A DNA stretch of 64,000 bases, taken from NCBI RefSeq assembly GCF_014642275.1, contig NZ_BMIM01000005.1, forward strand, positions 157,581 through 221,580, in the 5' to 3' direction. Made by a program: the position numbers and the translations under genes. Numbering within the stretch: position 1 is the first letter of the stretch; each line of letters begins with the position of its first letter. Below, piece by piece: positions 26,103 to 36,441 of the stretch. The notes beneath the pieces are model-generated. The model made no database searches. It was not told the DNA's origin and was given only the letters and a program-made list of their open reading frames with translations. The DNA is from Flavobacterium lutivivi. GTDB lineage: Bacteria; Bacteroidota; Bacteroidia; Flavobacteriales; Flavobacteriaceae.

Positions 26103-27149
26103 TTATGAATATTGCTTTTCATAATATTTTTGGTATTCACCAGAAGTGACATTTCTTAGCCATTCTTCGTTTGATAAATACCAATCTATAGTTTGTTCTA
26201 GACCTTCTTCAAAAGTAACAGAAGGTTTCCAACCCAACTCTTTATTTATTTTAGTTGCATCGATAGCGTATCGCAAATCATGACCTGGTCTATCTTTTAC
26301 ATAGGTTATCAATTTTTCAGAGTCACCTTGTTGTCTACCTAGTTTTACATCCATTTTTTTGCATAGTAGCTTTACAAGGTCAATGTTTTGCCATTCATTA
26401 AATCCACCTATGTTATATGTCTCGTGGTTTTTACCTTCATGAAACACCAAATCAATTGCTACTGCGTGATCTTTAACAAACAACCAGTCACGAGTGTATT
26501 TTCCGTCGCCATAAACCGGTAATGGTTTGTTATTGATAATATTATTTATAAATAACGGAATTAATTTTTCAGGAAAATGATTAGGTCCATAATTATTAGA
26601 ACAATTTGTTATAACATATGGCAAACCATAAGTTTCCCCATAAGCGCGCACAAAATGGTCTGAACTAGCTTTTGAAGCTGAATAAGGCGAATTTGGATCA
26701 TAAGCAGTTTTCTCTGTGAATAATCCTGTTTCTCCTAATGTTCCATAAACCTCATCTGTACTGATATGATAAAATCTTTTATTGCTGTAATCATCTTTCC
26801 ATATCATCTTAGAAGCGTTAAGCAAATTCATTGTTCCAATAACATTCGTTTTAACAAATGCCAAAGGATCAGTTATTGATCTATCAACATGTGACTCTGC
26901 AGCTAAATGTATTACCCCATCAAATTGATATTCTTGAAAAATTGAATTTATAAAGTCTGCATCAACGATGTCGCCTTTTATAAAATTGTAATTTTCAAAG
27001 TTCTCAATGTCTTTAATGTTTTCTAAATTACCTGCATATGTCAACATATCGAGATTATAAATTTTATAATTCGAATATTTAGTAACAAATCGTCTTACTA
27101 CGTGTGAACCAATAAAACCTGCACCACCAGTAATTAGAATTTTTTTCAT
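26103..27149 (-). CDS. rfbB: dTDP-glucose 4,6-dehydratase
   Basis: A 348-residue short-chain dehydrogenase. [18 protein letters not shown] binds NAD. The catalytic TDEVYG (Thr-Asp-Glu) and the YSASK (Tyr-x3-Lys) motifs match RmlB. NNYGPNHFPEKLIPLFI and the YGDGKYTRDWLFVKDH block are also RmlB-specific. It makes dTDP-4-keto-6-deoxyglucose. The usual partners RmlA, RmlC and RmlD are not in this window, so they are either elsewhere or the keto sugar feeds another route. It lies 2 bp after the UDP-HexNAc dehydrogenase gene. Confidence 0.92.
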   Translation of the reverse strand: MKKILITGGAGFIGSHVVRRFVTKYSNYKIYNLDMLTYAGNLENIKDIENFENYNFIKGDIVDADFINSIFQEYQFDGVIHLAAESHVDRSITDPLAFVKTNVIGTMNLLNASKMIWKDDYSNKRFYHISTDEVYGTLGETGLFTEKTAYDPNSPYSASKASSDHFVRAYGETYGLPYVITNCSNNYGPNHFPEKLIPLFINNIINNKPLPVYGDGKYTRDWLFVKDHAVAIDLVFHEGKNHETYNIGGFNEWQNIDLVKLLCKKMDVKLGRQQGDSEKLITYVKDRPGHDLRYAIDATKINKELGWKPSVTFEEGLEQTIDWYLSNEEWLRNVTSGEYQKYYEKQYS

Positions 27150-27151
27150 GA

Positions 27152-28429
27152 TTATAATTTTGCGTCAGCCAAATCTTTTAAAACACCTTTTACATCAAAT
27201 ACTATTGCATTTTGATTTTTTAATTTAGAAAAGTCTAAATCTTTGAATTCCTTGTGAGCTACGGCAAGCACTATTGCATCAAAAGTATTGTTTGGCAAGC
27301 TTGAAACTGTTTCAATTCCATACTCATGTTTTACTTCTAGCGGATTTGCCCAAGGATCATATATAGTTACATCTGTTTCAAAATCTTTCAAAGCCTTTAC
27401 TACATCTACAACTTTGGTATTACGAACATCTGGACAATTTTCTTTGAAAGCTATACCTAGCATCAAAATTTTTGCTCCATTTACTTTGATGTTCTTTTTT
27501 ATCATCATCTTAACTACTTGACCTGCAACATATTCTCCCATACTATCGTTAAGTCTTCGTCCTGCTAATATAATCTCAGGATGATATCCTTTTTCTTGAG
27601 CTTTTTGAGCTAAATAATAAGGATCTACACCTATACAATGTCCTCCAACAAGTCCTGGTTTAAACGGTAAAAAGTTCCATTTGGTACCTGCTGCTTCCAA
27701 TACTGCTTGAGTATCTATCTCAAGTAAATTGAAAATTTTTGCTAATTCATTTACAAAAGCAATGTTTATATCTCTTTGAGAATTTTCAATAACTTTCGCA
27801 GCTTCAGCAACTTTTATTGTTGGAGCTAAATGTGTTCCAGCAGTGATTACTGATCTATATAGTTCATCTACTTTTTTACCAATTTCTGGTGTTGAACCAG
27901 AAGTGACTTTTAATATTTTTTCAACTGTATGTTCTTTGTCTCCAGGATTAATTCTTTCTGGAGAATAACCTGCAAAAAAGTCAATATTGAATTTTAATCC
28001 GCTAATTTTTTCTAACACCGGAATACACTCATCTTCAGTAACACCAGGATAAACAGTTGATTCATACACAACGATATCTCCTTTTTTTAACACTTTACCA
28101 ACGGTTTCACTTGCTTTATAAAGCGGTGTTAAATCGGGTCTGTTATTTTTATCAACTGGTGTTGGAACAGTTACTATATAATAATTACAACTAGCAATAT
28201 CTTCAATTTTATTTGAACAAAACAATCCAATCTCTCCAGAGTTGTTCGCTAAAATTACTTTTTGTAAATCCTCTTCAGAAACTTCTAAAGTAGTATCAAC
28301 ACCTGAGTTCAACTCATCAATCCTTTTTTGATTGATATCAAACCCAATTACTGAATATTTTGTAGAAAATAATCTTGCTAATGGTAATCCAACATATCCT
28401 AATCCTATGATCGCGATTTTAATATTCAT
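27152..28429 (-). CDS. UDP-N-acetyl-hexosamine 6-dehydrogenase (WbpA/TviB-type)
   Basis: A nucleotide-sugar dehydrogenase of about 425 residues. It begins [21 protein letters not shown] and has [14 protein letters not shown] and the catalytic-Cys block [16 protein letters not shown] (Cys near residue 265). This is the WbpA/TviB branch, which oxidises C6 of UDP-GlcNAc or UDP-GalNAc to the uronic acid. I use the ATG at 28427-28429. An upstream ATG would add 25 residues that only repeat coding of the preceding gene. With the WbpP/TviC-like epimerase nearby, the product is probably UDP-GalNAcA. Other stereoisomers are possible. Confidence 0.87.
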   Translation of the reverse strand: MNIKIAIIGLGYVGLPLARLFSTKYSVIGFDINQKRIDELNSGVDTTLEVSEEDLQKVILANNSGEIGLFCSNKIEDIASCNYYIVTVPTPVDKNNRPDLTPLYKASETVGKVLKKGDIVVYESTVYPGVTEDECIPVLEKISGLKFNIDFFAGYSPERINPGDKEHTVEKILKVTSGSTPEIGKKVDELYRSVITAGTHLAPTIKVAEAAKVIENSQRDINIAFVNELAKIFNLLEIDTQAVLEAAGTKWNFLPFKPGLVGGHCIGVDPYYLAQKAQEKGYHPEIILAGRRLNDSMGEYVAGQVVKMMIKKNIKVNGAKILMLGIAFKENCPDVRNTKVVDVVKALKDFETDVTIYDPWANPLEVKHEYGIETVSSLPNNTFDAIVLAVAHKEFKDLDFSKLKNQNAIVFDVKGVLKDLADAKL

Positions 28430-28451
28430 TTTATTTTGTACTTTTTTAAGG

Positions 28452-29840
28452 TTATGAACCGATTGATTGATAAATAAATCCAATTTCTTTGATTTTTGAT
28501 GCATCTAAAAGGTTTCTTCCATCAAAAACAAAAGCTGGTTTTAGCATGTTATCATATATTTTTTGCCAATCGTATGTTTTGAACTCATCCCATTCTGTAA
28601 GAATGGCAATTGCGTGAGCATCTTTACAAGCATCATATGGGTTGTCAAAACATTTTGTTGCTTTTTCGTTTTCACTTGCTGAACGAGACTCTAGGTAATT
28701 CAAATCAGTTTGGATTTGATTACTTTCTACTTTAGGATCATAGACCGCAATTCTTGCTTGCTCATTTATTAAATCATCAGCAACGTAAATTGCTGCTGAT
28801 TCTCTGGTATCATTGGTGTCCTTTTTAAAAGCCCAACCAAGAAAAGTAATTTTTTTATCTGCAACAGTGTTGTAGAGTGTTTTTACAATATTTCTTGAAA
28901 ATCTTCTTTTTTGATGATCGTTCATAATGATTACTTGTTCCCAGTAATCAGCTACTTCATTTAACCCAAAGGATTTTGCAATGTAAACTAAATTTAAAAT
29001 ATCTTTTTGAAAACACGAACCTCCAAAACCTACAGACGCTTTAAGGAATTTTGGACCAATTCTACTATCCATTCCTATAGCTTTAGCAACTTCATTTACA
29101 TTGGCTCCTGTTTTCTCGCATAGTTCAGAAATGGCATTTATAGAAGAAACTCTTTGAGCTAAAAATGCGTTTGCTGTTAACTTTGACAACTCTGATGACC
29201 AAACGTTGGTCGTTAGAATCTTGTCTCTTTCCACCCAATTTGCATATACATCAACTAATTTTTGAATTGCCTTTTGCCCTTCAACTGAATTTTCTCCACC
29301 AATTAATACTCTATCAGGATTTAATAAATCTGTTACCGCAGTTCCTTCAGCCAAAAACTCTGGGTTTGATAAAATTTGGAATTGGACACCATTTCCAGTA
29401 TTATCGAGGATGCTTTTTATTGCTTCGGCGGTTCTAACTGGTAGTGTAGATTTTTCAACTACAATTTTGTCATTCTTGGCTACTCGAGCTATCTGTCTAG
29501 CACATAGTTCTATATACTTTAAATCGGCAGCCATTCCTTTTCCAGAACCATAAGTTTTTGTTGGCGTATTAACGGAAATGAAAATTAAATCTGCTTCATC
29601 AATTGCTTCATCTACATTGGTAGAAAAGAAAAGATTTTTGTTTCTAGACTCCAAGACTATTTCTCCCAAACCAGGTTCATAGACAGGTATATTATCAATG
29701 TTTTGATCATTCCAATCTGCAATTCTTTTTTGGTTTAAATCTACTACTGTAACCTTTATATTGGGACATTTTGCAGCAATAACTGCCATAGTTGGTCCTC
29801 CAACATATCCAGCTCCAATACAACAAATATTTTTAATCAT
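28452..29840 (-). CDS. ugd: UDP-glucose 6-dehydrogenase (eukaryote-like UGDH subgroup)
   Basis: A 462-residue nucleotide-sugar dehydrogenase. It begins [19 protein letters not shown], then has [25 protein letters not shown] and [13 protein letters not shown], with the catalytic Cys in [17 protein letters not shown] (about residue 275). The [10 protein letters not shown] block resembles animal UGDH more than short bacterial Ugd, a form also present in Bacteroidota. The product would be UDP-glucuronic acid. The start codon shares one base with the upstream epimerase stop. Together with the following gene, the locus can make two different uronic acid donors. Confidence 0.9.
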   Translation of the reverse strand: MIKNICCIGAGYVGGPTMAVIAAKCPNIKVTVVDLNQKRIADWNDQNIDNIPVYEPGLGEIVLESRNKNLFFSTNVDEAIDEADLIFISVNTPTKTYGSGKGMAADLKYIELCARQIARVAKNDKIVVEKSTLPVRTAEAIKSILDNTGNGVQFQILSNPEFLAEGTAVTDLLNPDRVLIGGENSVEGQKAIQKLVDVYANWVERDKILTTNVWSSELSKLTANAFLAQRVSSINAISELCEKTGANVNEVAKAIGMDSRIGPKFLKASVGFGGSCFQKDILNLVYIAKSFGLNEVADYWEQVIIMNDHQKRRFSRNIVKTLYNTVADKKITFLGWAFKKDTNDTRESAAIYVADDLINEQARIAVYDPKVESNQIQTDLNYLESRSASENEKATKCFDNPYDACKDAHAIAILTEWDEFKTYDWQKIYDNMLKPAFVFDGRNLLDASKIKEIGFIYQSIGS

Positions 29841-30823
29841 TAGTTATTTTTTAAATTTTCCCAATACCATCTAACAGCTTCTTTCAGCCCATTGCCAAAT
29901 GAAAATTGAGGATTATAATTTAATAATTTTTTAGCTTTATCGATGCTTGCCAAAGAGTGAGGAATATCTCCTGCTCTATTTGGTCCATGTACAACTTCTA
30001 CATCACCTATTTTTTTATCAAACTCAGACAGGTATTCTTTCAGTAAAGATACCATTTGATTTAGAGTAGTTCTATCGCCAAAGGCAGTATTGTAAACAGT
30101 ATTGATGGCTTCTGGATTTTCTGTCAACATAGCCAATTCATTCATTTGAATAACATTGTCTATATAGGTAAAATCCCTTGAATAATTGCCGTCACCATTT
30201 ATAACTGGGCTTTCATAATTCATTAGTTGCATAACGAACTTTGGAATTACAGCAGCATATGCGCCATTTGGATCTTGCTTTCTTCCAAATACATTGAAAT
30301 ATCGTAATCCAATTGTTTCTAAACCATAAGCTTTACTAAAAATATCAGCATAAAGTTCATTAACATATTTTGTTATAGCATAAGGCGAAAGTGGTTTTCC
30401 AATAATTTCCTCAACTTTTGGTAAAGACTCAGAATCTCCATAAGTAGAAGAACTAGCAGCGTACACAAACCTTTTCACTCCAGCATCTCTTGATGCAACT
30501 AACATATTCAAAAAACCAGAAACGTTTACATCATTGCTGGTGATAGGATCTTTGAGCGAACGAGGAACTGAACCAAGAGCTGCTTGATGTAGAACATAAT
30601 CAATTTTTTCTACAGCTTTATTACATGTTTCCAAATCTCTAATATCGCCTTCTATGAAAGTGAAATTATTATTAGAAAAAAATGGTTCAATGTTATATAA
30701 ATGACCTGTTGCTAGATTGTCTAAGCAAACAACTCTATAGTTTTTGCTCAAAAAATATTCACACAAGTTTGAACCTATAAAACCTGCTCCACCAGTTATT
30801 AATATGGATTTTTTTTCATTCAT
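29840..30823 (-). CDS. UDP-N-acetylglucosamine 4-epimerase-like SDR (WbpP/TviC-type)
   Basis: A 327-residue extended [22 protein letters not shown] binds NAD. The catalytic Ser and Tyr-x3-Lys lie in [15 protein letters not shown] and [29 protein letters not shown] and [24 protein letters not shown] are characteristic of WbpP/TviC-like 4-epimerases that prefer N-acetylated UDP-hexoses. It would interconvert the GlcNAc and GalNAc forms, feeding the WbpA/TviB-like dehydrogenase. Its start overlaps the end of wzc copy 2 by four bases. A UDP-glucuronate-specific activity cannot be excluded. Confidence 0.83.
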   Translation of the reverse strand: MNEKKSILITGGAGFIGSNLCEYFLSKNYRVVCLDNLATGHLYNIEPFFSNNNFTFIEGDIRDLETCNKAVEKIDYVLHQAALGSVPRSLKDPITSNDVNVSGFLNMLVASRDAGVKRFVYAASSSTYGDSESLPKVEEIIGKPLSPYAITKYVNELYADIFSKAYGLETIGLRYFNVFGRKQDPNGAYAAVIPKFVMQLMNYESPVINGDGNYSRDFTYIDNVIQMNELAMLTENPEAINTVYNTAFGDRTTLNQMVSLLKEYLSEFDKKIGDVEVVHGPNRAGDIPHSLASIDKAKKLLNYNPQFSFGNGLKEAVRWYWENLKNN

Positions 30824-33291
30824 CGATTAAAAATATTTTTAATCTTAAACATTATTTTATTAAAGAAACCAACAGGTTCATCATCAACATGATATCCGCT
30901 AGATTGTCCATAACCATAGCCGTAACCATATCCATATCCATATCCATAACCTGTTCCATACTTAGCTTTATTTTCATATCCATTGAAAATAATACTAACA
31001 TTGTTCAACTCACCTCGCTTGGTTCTGTTGTTTAGGAGAGTAAGCATTTCTTTTTTGGTGAAATTTTGACGAACCACATACAGCGTAACATCGCTATATT
31101 GATCAAGTTCCAGCGCATCAGAAACAAGTCCTACTGGCGGTGTATCGAGTATAATATAATCATAGTTTTCTTTGAGCCTATCAATCATCTCTCTCATTGA
31201 ATCTCCCATGATTAACTCAGAAGGATTTGGAGGAATTGGACCAGAGGTAATTACATCTAGATAAGGAATATGAGTTTGTTGAATTACCTCATCTAACTTT
31301 TTTTGTCCAATCAAATAATTGACAACTCCAATATCATTTCTAATATTAAAATCATCAAATATTTTTGGTTTTCTAAGGTCAAGTCCCAATATGATTGTTT
31401 TTCTTTCGCTCAAAGCAAATACAGTAGCAATATTAATGGAACAAAAAGTCTTTCCTTCACCACTGACTGATGAAGTAAGCATCAATGTTTTTGAACCTTC
31501 TCTACTTTGCTTTTTATACAAAAACTGAAGAGATGAACGAATTGCTCTAAACGATTCGGAAAGAGCAGACTTAGGTCTTTCAAAAACAGATAGATTTGAT
31601 TCTGTTCTTTTTATACCAACAATACCAATCAAAGGAAGTTGTGTAACTAACGAAATATCGTCAATATTTTGAACCGCATTATTGATAAAGAAGATTAGGA
31701 AAACTACAAATAGCGGGATAAACAACCCTAAAAAGAAAGCTATTACATAGTTGACACTTGTTTTTGGCCCTAGCAATCCTTTTCCAACATCTTTAGCAGG
31801 ATCAATGATTTGTACATCTGGTAGATTTGAAGCTTTTATAATCGATGCTTCACTTCTTTTTTGAAGATAGGTACTATAGATACCATTGTTCAAATCATAT
31901 TTTCTTGAAATATTCAAATAAGTTTGTTTAGACTGTGGTAGTTGTTTTAAATCACCTTCCAGCAGAGCTAATTTTTGACTTACTTTATTCAAATCATATT
32001 GCAGAACACTTCTTAGAGAAGAAATATTTTCTAAAAGAACTTTCTTAACTGATTGAAGTTCATTGTCAATTCTTTCATAGAATATTCCTCCTTTTGCAGA
32101 GTACAGTAACTCAGAACGTTGGATAGATAAATCGATGAGTTTGGCAACATTTACGGCTATGTTTTGCTCTTCAATTCCAGCAATGGTTGGCGCTGGTAAT
32201 TTTGAAAAATCAGTGCTGCTTTGAAGATATGATTTCAATGAGTTTAGATAAGCTATCTTTCTCTCTACAAAATCTTTTTCTTTATCCAATTCCATTAAAC
32301 GGTTTTTATAATTTGTACCGCCTTCTTCAATCTCTGTTACATCATTATTTTTACTAAAATCTCTCAACTCATCGCCAGAATTTTTCAATTCTTTTTCCAT
32401 GTTTGCCAGAGTTTCATCAATAAATGAAATGGTGTTTTCGGCAAATTTATTTTTACTTTCTAATTGTCTTTTGATTAAAACATCTACAGTTGCATTCAAA
32501 TAATCAACCATTCGGTTTTTATTAGTTCCCTGCATGGAAAGGTTTATAATAGATGCCGCTTTTTCATCAATATCAATTGTGAGGCCTTTATATTTAATGA
32601 CCGTATTGTTGAAAGAATTGAACCTAATGAGGATTTCTTTTCCTATTATAGAAGATGGATTTTCATTGAGCATCAAGTTCCAATTCAAAAAAGGTAAATC
32701 TACTTTTTGACCAACTTTGAATGTCTTCACGAATTCACCTTTCTTTACAAAAACATCTGAAACTGTATTGTCAAAATAATTTATACAAGTAGCAGAATTA
32801 CTAGAAAACGGAATTGAAATTTGATAAGTATTATTGTTTATAAATTTTAACTTAATAAATTCTTCAAATAGCTGTTTTTGTGATTTGTCAATAGAAATTT
32901 TAAAAGGAACTTGACCATATACATCTTGATAATAATATGGTGTCTTTATAATATAATCTGTATAAAATTGAAGATTATCAACCACTAACTCATTGTGAGA
33001 TCTTGATTTTAATGTAGTGGCAATCATTTGAACTTTATCAGATGTTCCACCCCAATTGAATATTAAACTTGTATTGGAAGTAAAAAGTTGATTATTCTCC
33101 TCTTTTACTGATATCGTTGTTCCTATTCCATAAATCTTTTGCTTTCTAACATTGACTTGATGCGCTATAGAAAAAGTAATTATAAAAGAAAGTATGAACC
33201 ATTTCCAATAGCCAACAATTTTGATTAAAAAGCTCTTAAAATCAAAGTTGTTTTGTTTTTCAAGAAAAGATAAATCTTTAATTTCTAACAT
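30820..33291 (-). CDS. wzc: Wzc-type polysaccharide co-polymerase / tyrosine autokinase (copy 2)
   Basis: An 823-residue Wzz plus BY-kinase protein. One membrane helix lies near residues 30-45, followed by a long periplasmic coiled-coil segment and a second helix near 515-540. The kinase has Walker A SVSGEGKTFCSINIA (about 605-620), Walker A' IILGLDLRKPKIF and Walker B YIILDTPPVGLVSDAL. Near the C-terminus (about 777-795) lies a Tyr-Gly-rich tail. It follows its Wza partner after 10 bp, and the pair opens the long minus-strand polysaccharide operon. It is similar in plan to, but clearly different in sequence from, copy 1 at 81-2492. Confidence 0.92.
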   Translation of the reverse strand: MLEIKDLSFLEKQNNFDFKSFLIKIVGYWKWFILSFIITFSIAHQVNVRKQKIYGIGTTISVKEENNQLFTSNTSLIFNWGGTSDKVQMIATTLKSRSHNELVVDNLQFYTDYIIKTPYYYQDVYGQVPFKISIDKSQKQLFEEFIKLKFINNNTYQISIPFSSNSATCINYFDNTVSDVFVKKGEFVKTFKVGQKVDLPFLNWNLMLNENPSSIIGKEILIRFNSFNNTVIKYKGLTIDIDEKAASIINLSMQGTNKNRMVDYLNATVDVLIKRQLESKNKFAENTISFIDETLANMEKELKNSGDELRDFSKNNDVTEIEEGGTNYKNRLMELDKEKDFVERKIAYLNSLKSYLQSSTDFSKLPAPTIAGIEEQNIAVNVAKLIDLSIQRSELLYSAKGGIFYERIDNELQSVKKVLLENISSLRSVLQYDLNKVSQKLALLEGDLKQLPQSKQTYLNISRKYDLNNGIYSTYLQKRSEASIIKASNLPDVQIIDPAKDVGKGLLGPKTSVNYVIAFFLGLFIPLFVVFLIFFINNAVQNIDDISLVTQLPLIGIVGIKRTESNLSVFERPKSALSESFRAIRSSLQFLYKKQSREGSKTLMLTSSVSGEGKTFCSINIATVFALSERKTIILGLDLRKPKIFDDFNIRNDIGVVNYLIGQKKLDEVIQQTHIPYLDVITSGPIPPNPSELIMGDSMREMIDRLKENYDYIILDTPPVGLVSDALELDQYSDVTLYVVRQNFTKKEMLTLLNNRTKRGELNNVSIIFNGYENKAKYGTGYGYGYGYGYGYGYGQSSGYHVDDEPVGFFNKIMFKIKNIFNR
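30908..30961. repeat. Hexanucleotide repeat tract encoding (Tyr-Gly)n in wzc copy 2
   Basis: Nine consecutive six-base units, mostly CCATAA or CCATAT, with one CCTGTT that gives Thr-Gly. On the minus strand they encode the Tyr-Gly tail of the kinase. The unit design matches the tract at 145-204. Confidence 0.8.
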
Positions 33292-33301
33292 GTAAGTAGA
33301 A

Positions 33302-34087
33302 TTATTTTAACAATAAAAATGTTGTTGTTACTAATGATAAAAACGTAATGATTGTAGTCATTGACTCTAAACCTGTTTTGCCTGTTCCCCAAGTTTTTTG
33401 ACGCAATGGTTTTACATAAATATAATCATTGGGTTGCAAATTAAATACTGGAGAATTTACAGCATTCGTGCTAGTTAAATCTATGCTATAAGTTTGGTTT
33501 CCATTTGGTGTTCTTCTGATGACTTTTACGTCTTTTCTATCTCCAGTAACTTCAATATCCCCAGAGTTGGCAATGGCTTCCATGATATTTACTTTGTCTT
33601 GAAAAATTATTTTTGAACCTTTTTGACCAACTTCTCCATTTATGGTAAATCTAAACCCTGCCAATTTAACAATAACAAAAACACCAGCTTCTTTTTTGAA
33701 GTATTCATTCATCAATCGTTGTTCAATTTTAATTCTCACTTCTTCCAAAGTAGAACCCAACACATTGATTTCGCCTAATATTGGAAATCTAATATCACCA
33801 TGATCATCAACCACATATGAATTATAGTAGTTTGACATTTCATTACCACCCGCCATACTAGATTCATTCGCATTAAAAATTTTAACCAATTCAGGGTCAA
33901 TTGCTTTAATGTTTATATTGATGATATCGGCTACTTGAAGTCTATAGGGTTTTGTATTTACTTGATCAACCGTTTGCTCATTATTTTTTTTTCCATCTTC
34001 TTGAAGATATATCAATTCTTTTGTAGGAATACATGATGTGAAAAAAAGTGAAATGAAAAAAAGAAAATATATTTGGTATTTATTCAT
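33302..34087 (-). CDS. wza: Wza-type polysaccharide export lipoprotein (copy 2)
   Basis: The first gene of the polysaccharide operon. From the ATG at 34085-34087 the product is 261 residues. It has a lipoprotein signal peptide (MNKYQIYFLFFISLFFTS-C, Cys at residue 19), a poly-export domain (YRLQVADIININI onward) and an SLBB-like region (FTINGEVGQKGSKIIF). A C-terminal hydrophobic segment follows (MTTIITFLSLVTTTFLLL). A GTG- or TTG-type start nine codons upstream is open but would spoil the signal peptide. It pairs with wzc copy 2. A good promoter lies just upstream. Confidence 0.9.
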   Translation of the reverse strand: MNKYQIYFLFFISLFFTSCIPTKELIYLQEDGKKNNEQTVDQVNTKPYRLQVADIININIKAIDPELVKIFNANESSMAGGNEMSNYYNSYVVDDHGDIRFPILGEINVLGSTLEEVRIKIEQRLMNEYFKKEAGVFVIVKLAGFRFTINGEVGQKGSKIIFQDKVNIMEAIANSGDIEVTGDRKDVKVIRRTPNGNQTYSIDLTSTNAVNSPVFNLQPNDYIYVKPLRQKTWGTGKTGLESMTTIITFLSLVTTTFLLLK

Positions 34088-34111
34088 TGATATTACAATT
34101 ATTACAGCTGA

Positions 34112-34140
34112 CAAAGATAGTTTTTCAAACTTAAATACAA
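34112..34140 (-). promoter_or_regulatory. Promoter of the polysaccharide operon (TTG - 18 bp - TATCTTTG)
   Basis: On the minus strand a TTG (34138-34140) is followed after 18 bases by TATCTTTG (34112-34119). This matches the Bacteroidota -33/-7 consensus TTG and TAnnTTTG. Transcription would start about 20 bases before the wza ATG. It is the best-formed promoter in the window. Confidence 0.6.
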
Positions 34141-34160
34141 AAAAACTAAGCCATTAATCC

Positions 34161-34781
34161 TTAATTATTTTTAAGGGAATTTTCAAAAGGGATTCTGTGC
34201 AAAATACTTCGCCCTAAAGTAACCTCATCTGCATATTCTAATTCATCTCCAACTGATATTCCTCTAGCTATTGTTGAAGTTTTTACTGAGTAATCTTTTA
34301 TCTGTTTATAAATATAAAAATTGGTTGTATCGCCTTCCATTGTTGAGCTAAGGGCAAATATCAACTCTTCAACATCATTGTTTTTAACCTTTTCGACCAA
34401 TGTGTTGATGTTGAGTTGACTTGGACCAACACCATCAATAGGCGAAATTTTTCCTCCCAAAACATGATACACACCTTTGAATTGACATGTGTTTTCTATA
34501 GCCATCACATCTCGAACATCTTCAACTACGCAAATCAATGAATGATTTCTTTGATTGTTTGAACAAATTTCACACAAATCAACATCAGAAATGTTGTGGC
34601 AAGATTTACAAAACTTAATTTCTTCTCGCATTTTCATTAGAGCTTGTGTTAAAAATTGTGTTTGCTCAACAGGTTGTTTTAGCAAATGTAAAACTAAACG
34701 CAAGGCAGTTCGCTTACCAATTCCTGGTAATTGTGCCATTTCGTCAACTGCTTTTTCTAATAATTTTGAAGAAAATTCCAT
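34161..34781 (-). CDS. recR: Recombination mediator RecR
   Basis: A 206-residue protein acting with RecO and RecF to load RecA at gaps. All domains are present: a helix-hairpin-helix (LPGIGKRTA, 18-26), a four-cysteine zinc finger (Cys58, 61, 70, 73) and a Toprim domain starting at [17 protein letters not shown]-terminal part with [24 protein letters not shown] follows. The length is normal. It is a stand-alone housekeeping gene beside the polysaccharide locus and the likely boundary of that locus. Confidence 0.96.
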   Translation of the reverse strand: MEFSSKLLEKAVDEMAQLPGIGKRTALRLVLHLLKQPVEQTQFLTQALMKMREEIKFCKSCHNISDVDLCEICSNNQRNHSLICVVEDVRDVMAIENTCQFKGVYHVLGGKISPIDGVGPSQLNINTLVEKVKNNDVEELIFALSSTMEGDTTNFYIYKQIKDYSVKTSTIARGISVGDELEYADEVTLGRSILHRIPFENSLKNN

Positions 34782-34922
34782 TTTGTAAAAGTAATTAATT
34801 AGAAAATTTGTCCATTAGATTATTAGATAATTTTTGTCATCATTTTAATCTTTGATGCATTTATTACTCGTAACTCAAAACTTATAACTTTTTTCTATTT
34901 TAGCAAAAATAAAAACCACCAT

Positions 34923-36437
34923 ATGTCAGCAGGAACAATATTAACAATCATTATTATTTATTTTGGAGTTCTCATACTTATTTCAAATTTGGTAAGCAAA
35001 AAAGGAACTGATAACGATACTTTTTTTAAAGCAAATAAAAATTCGAAATGGTATTTGGTTGCATTTGGAATGATTGGCACAGCACTTTCTGGTGTGACGT
35101 TTATTTCTGTTCCCGGTGAAGTGGGTAATCCAGATTTGCAATTCAAATATTTTCAATTTGTGTTAGGTAATGCTATTGGTTTTTTGATAATTGCTAAAGT
35201 TCTTTTGCCTTTATATTACCGAATGAATTTAACTTCAATATATGGATATATTGAGCAACGTCTTGGAGTAATAAGCTATAAAACTGCCGCAACAATTTTC
35301 TTAATTAGTAGAACGATAGGTTCGGCATTTAGATTGTATTTAGTGGTAATTGTTTTGCAACGTTATGTCTTTGACGCCTTCAATATTCCTTTTGCAATTA
35401 CCGTTCTAATTTCTCTTGGGTTAATATTTGCATACACTTATCGTGGCGGATTAAAAACAATCATTATTACCGACACTTTACAAACATTTTTTCTAGTAAC
35501 ATCTGTTTTTTTGACGATTATTTTTATTTGCAATAGTTTGAATTACAATTTTACCGAAGCTTTTGAAGCCGTTAAAAACAGTAATTACTCTAAAATTTTC
35601 TTTTATGAAGATTATTTAAAAGGTAATTACTTTTTGAAACAAATTCTTGGCGGAATATTTGTAACCATTGCAATGGTTGGTCTTGATCAAGACTTAATGC
35701 AGAAAAATTTGAGTTGCAAAAACATTGGCGAAGCACAAAAAAACATGTTTACATTCACAGGAATATTTGTTATAATCAATATTTTCTTTTTAAGTGTTGG
35801 TGCGCTTTTATACTTGTATGCAGAAAAAAATGGAATAGCTGTTCCAATGGTTGATGATGTAAAAAGAACCGATTTATTGTTTCCTGAAATTGCTTTTAAT
35901 CACTTGAGTATTATTCCTGCGGTTGTGTTTTTATTAGGATTAACAGCTGCAACATTTGCAACAACTGATAGTGCATTAACAGCTTTGACTACTTCATTTT
36001 GCGTAGATTTTCTTGGAATGGATAAAAAAAGTAAGAATTACGAATTAGGAATTACGAATTCAAAAAAACTTGAAAAAACGCGACATTTTGTACATCTTGG
36101 TTTTTCGTTTTTAATGTTTTTGGTAATTATCATTTTTAATTCGCTAAATGACAAATCGGTAGTAACCATGATTTTTAAAGTAGCGAGTTATACTTATGGA
36201 CCACTTTTAGGATTATATGCTTTTGGGTTGTTTATGAAATCTAAAACGGTAAATGATAAACTAGTGCCATTTATTTGTATTATTTCACCTATAGTTTGTT
36301 TTTTAATTAGTAAAAATTCTGCGGCACTTTTTGGTGATTATGTAATTGATAACGAATTGATTATCATTAATGGATTGATTACTTTTATTGGATTATTGAT
36401 GATAAGTAAACCCGCAACAGAAAATACTCGTTTTTAA
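34923..36437 (+). CDS. Sodium:solute symporter (SSS family)
   Basis: A 504-residue inner-membrane transporter with about 13 hydrophobic helices. SSS landmarks include GMIGTALSGVTFISVPGEVG in the first helices, SRTIGSAFRLYLVVIVLQRYVFDAF, TYRGGLKTIIITDTLQ and GLTAATFATTDSALTALTTSFCVDF. The Ala-Thr/Ser-rich helix is the sodium-site region. The solute cannot be told from the sequence. An oddity is a charged loop, KKSKNYELGITNSKKLEK, coded by a short repeat (36035-36060) that looks inserted in frame. It converges with the CoA-binding gene with a 4-bp gap. Confidence 0.87.
   Translation: MSAGTILTIIIIYFGVLILISNLVSKKGTDNDTFFKANKNSKWYLVAFGMIGTALSGVTFISVPGEVGNPDLQFKYFQFVLGNAIGFLIIAKVLLPLYYRMNLTSIYGYIEQRLGVISYKTAATIFLISRTIGSAFRLYLVVIVLQRYVFDAFNIPFAITVLISLGLIFAYTYRGGLKTIIITDTLQTFFLVTSVFLTIIFICNSLNYNFTEAFEAVKNSNYSKIFFYEDYLKGNYFLKQILGGIFVTIAMVGLDQDLMQKNLSCKNIGEAQKNMFTFTGIFVIINIFFLSVGALLYLYAEKNGIAVPMVDDVKRTDLLFPEIAFNHLSIIPAVVFLLGLTAATFATTDSALTALTTSFCVDFLGMDKKSKNYELGITNSKKLEKTRHFVHLGFSFLMFLVIIIFNSLNDKSVVTMIFKVASYTYGPLLGLYAFGLFMKSKTVNDKLVPFICIISPIVCFLISKNSAALFGDYVIDNELIIINGLITFIGLLMISKPATENTRF
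36035..36060 (+). repeat. Short GAATTACGAATT repeat inside the symporter gene
   Basis: Two near-copies of GAATTACGAATT separated by one or two bases lie within a cytoplasmic-loop coding region and keep the frame (KNYELGITN). A related GTACGAATTACGAA occurs in the spacer after marC (about 37551-37564). The pattern looks like a dispersed intergenic repeat that has entered a gene. Confidence 0.6.
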
Positions 36438-36441
36438 AATA

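Noticed and set aside
27152-28504. Longer start for the UDP-HexNAc dehydrogenase at 28504
   Set aside because: The extra 25 residues overlap the end of the upstream gene and precede the conserved NAD-binding start [12 protein letters not shown]. The ATG at 28429 fits the family.
34159-34176. CCTTAA/TTAAGG hairpin at the recR stop as a terminator
   Set aside because: The stem is only six weak base pairs, overlaps the stop codon and lacks a T run. Not supported.
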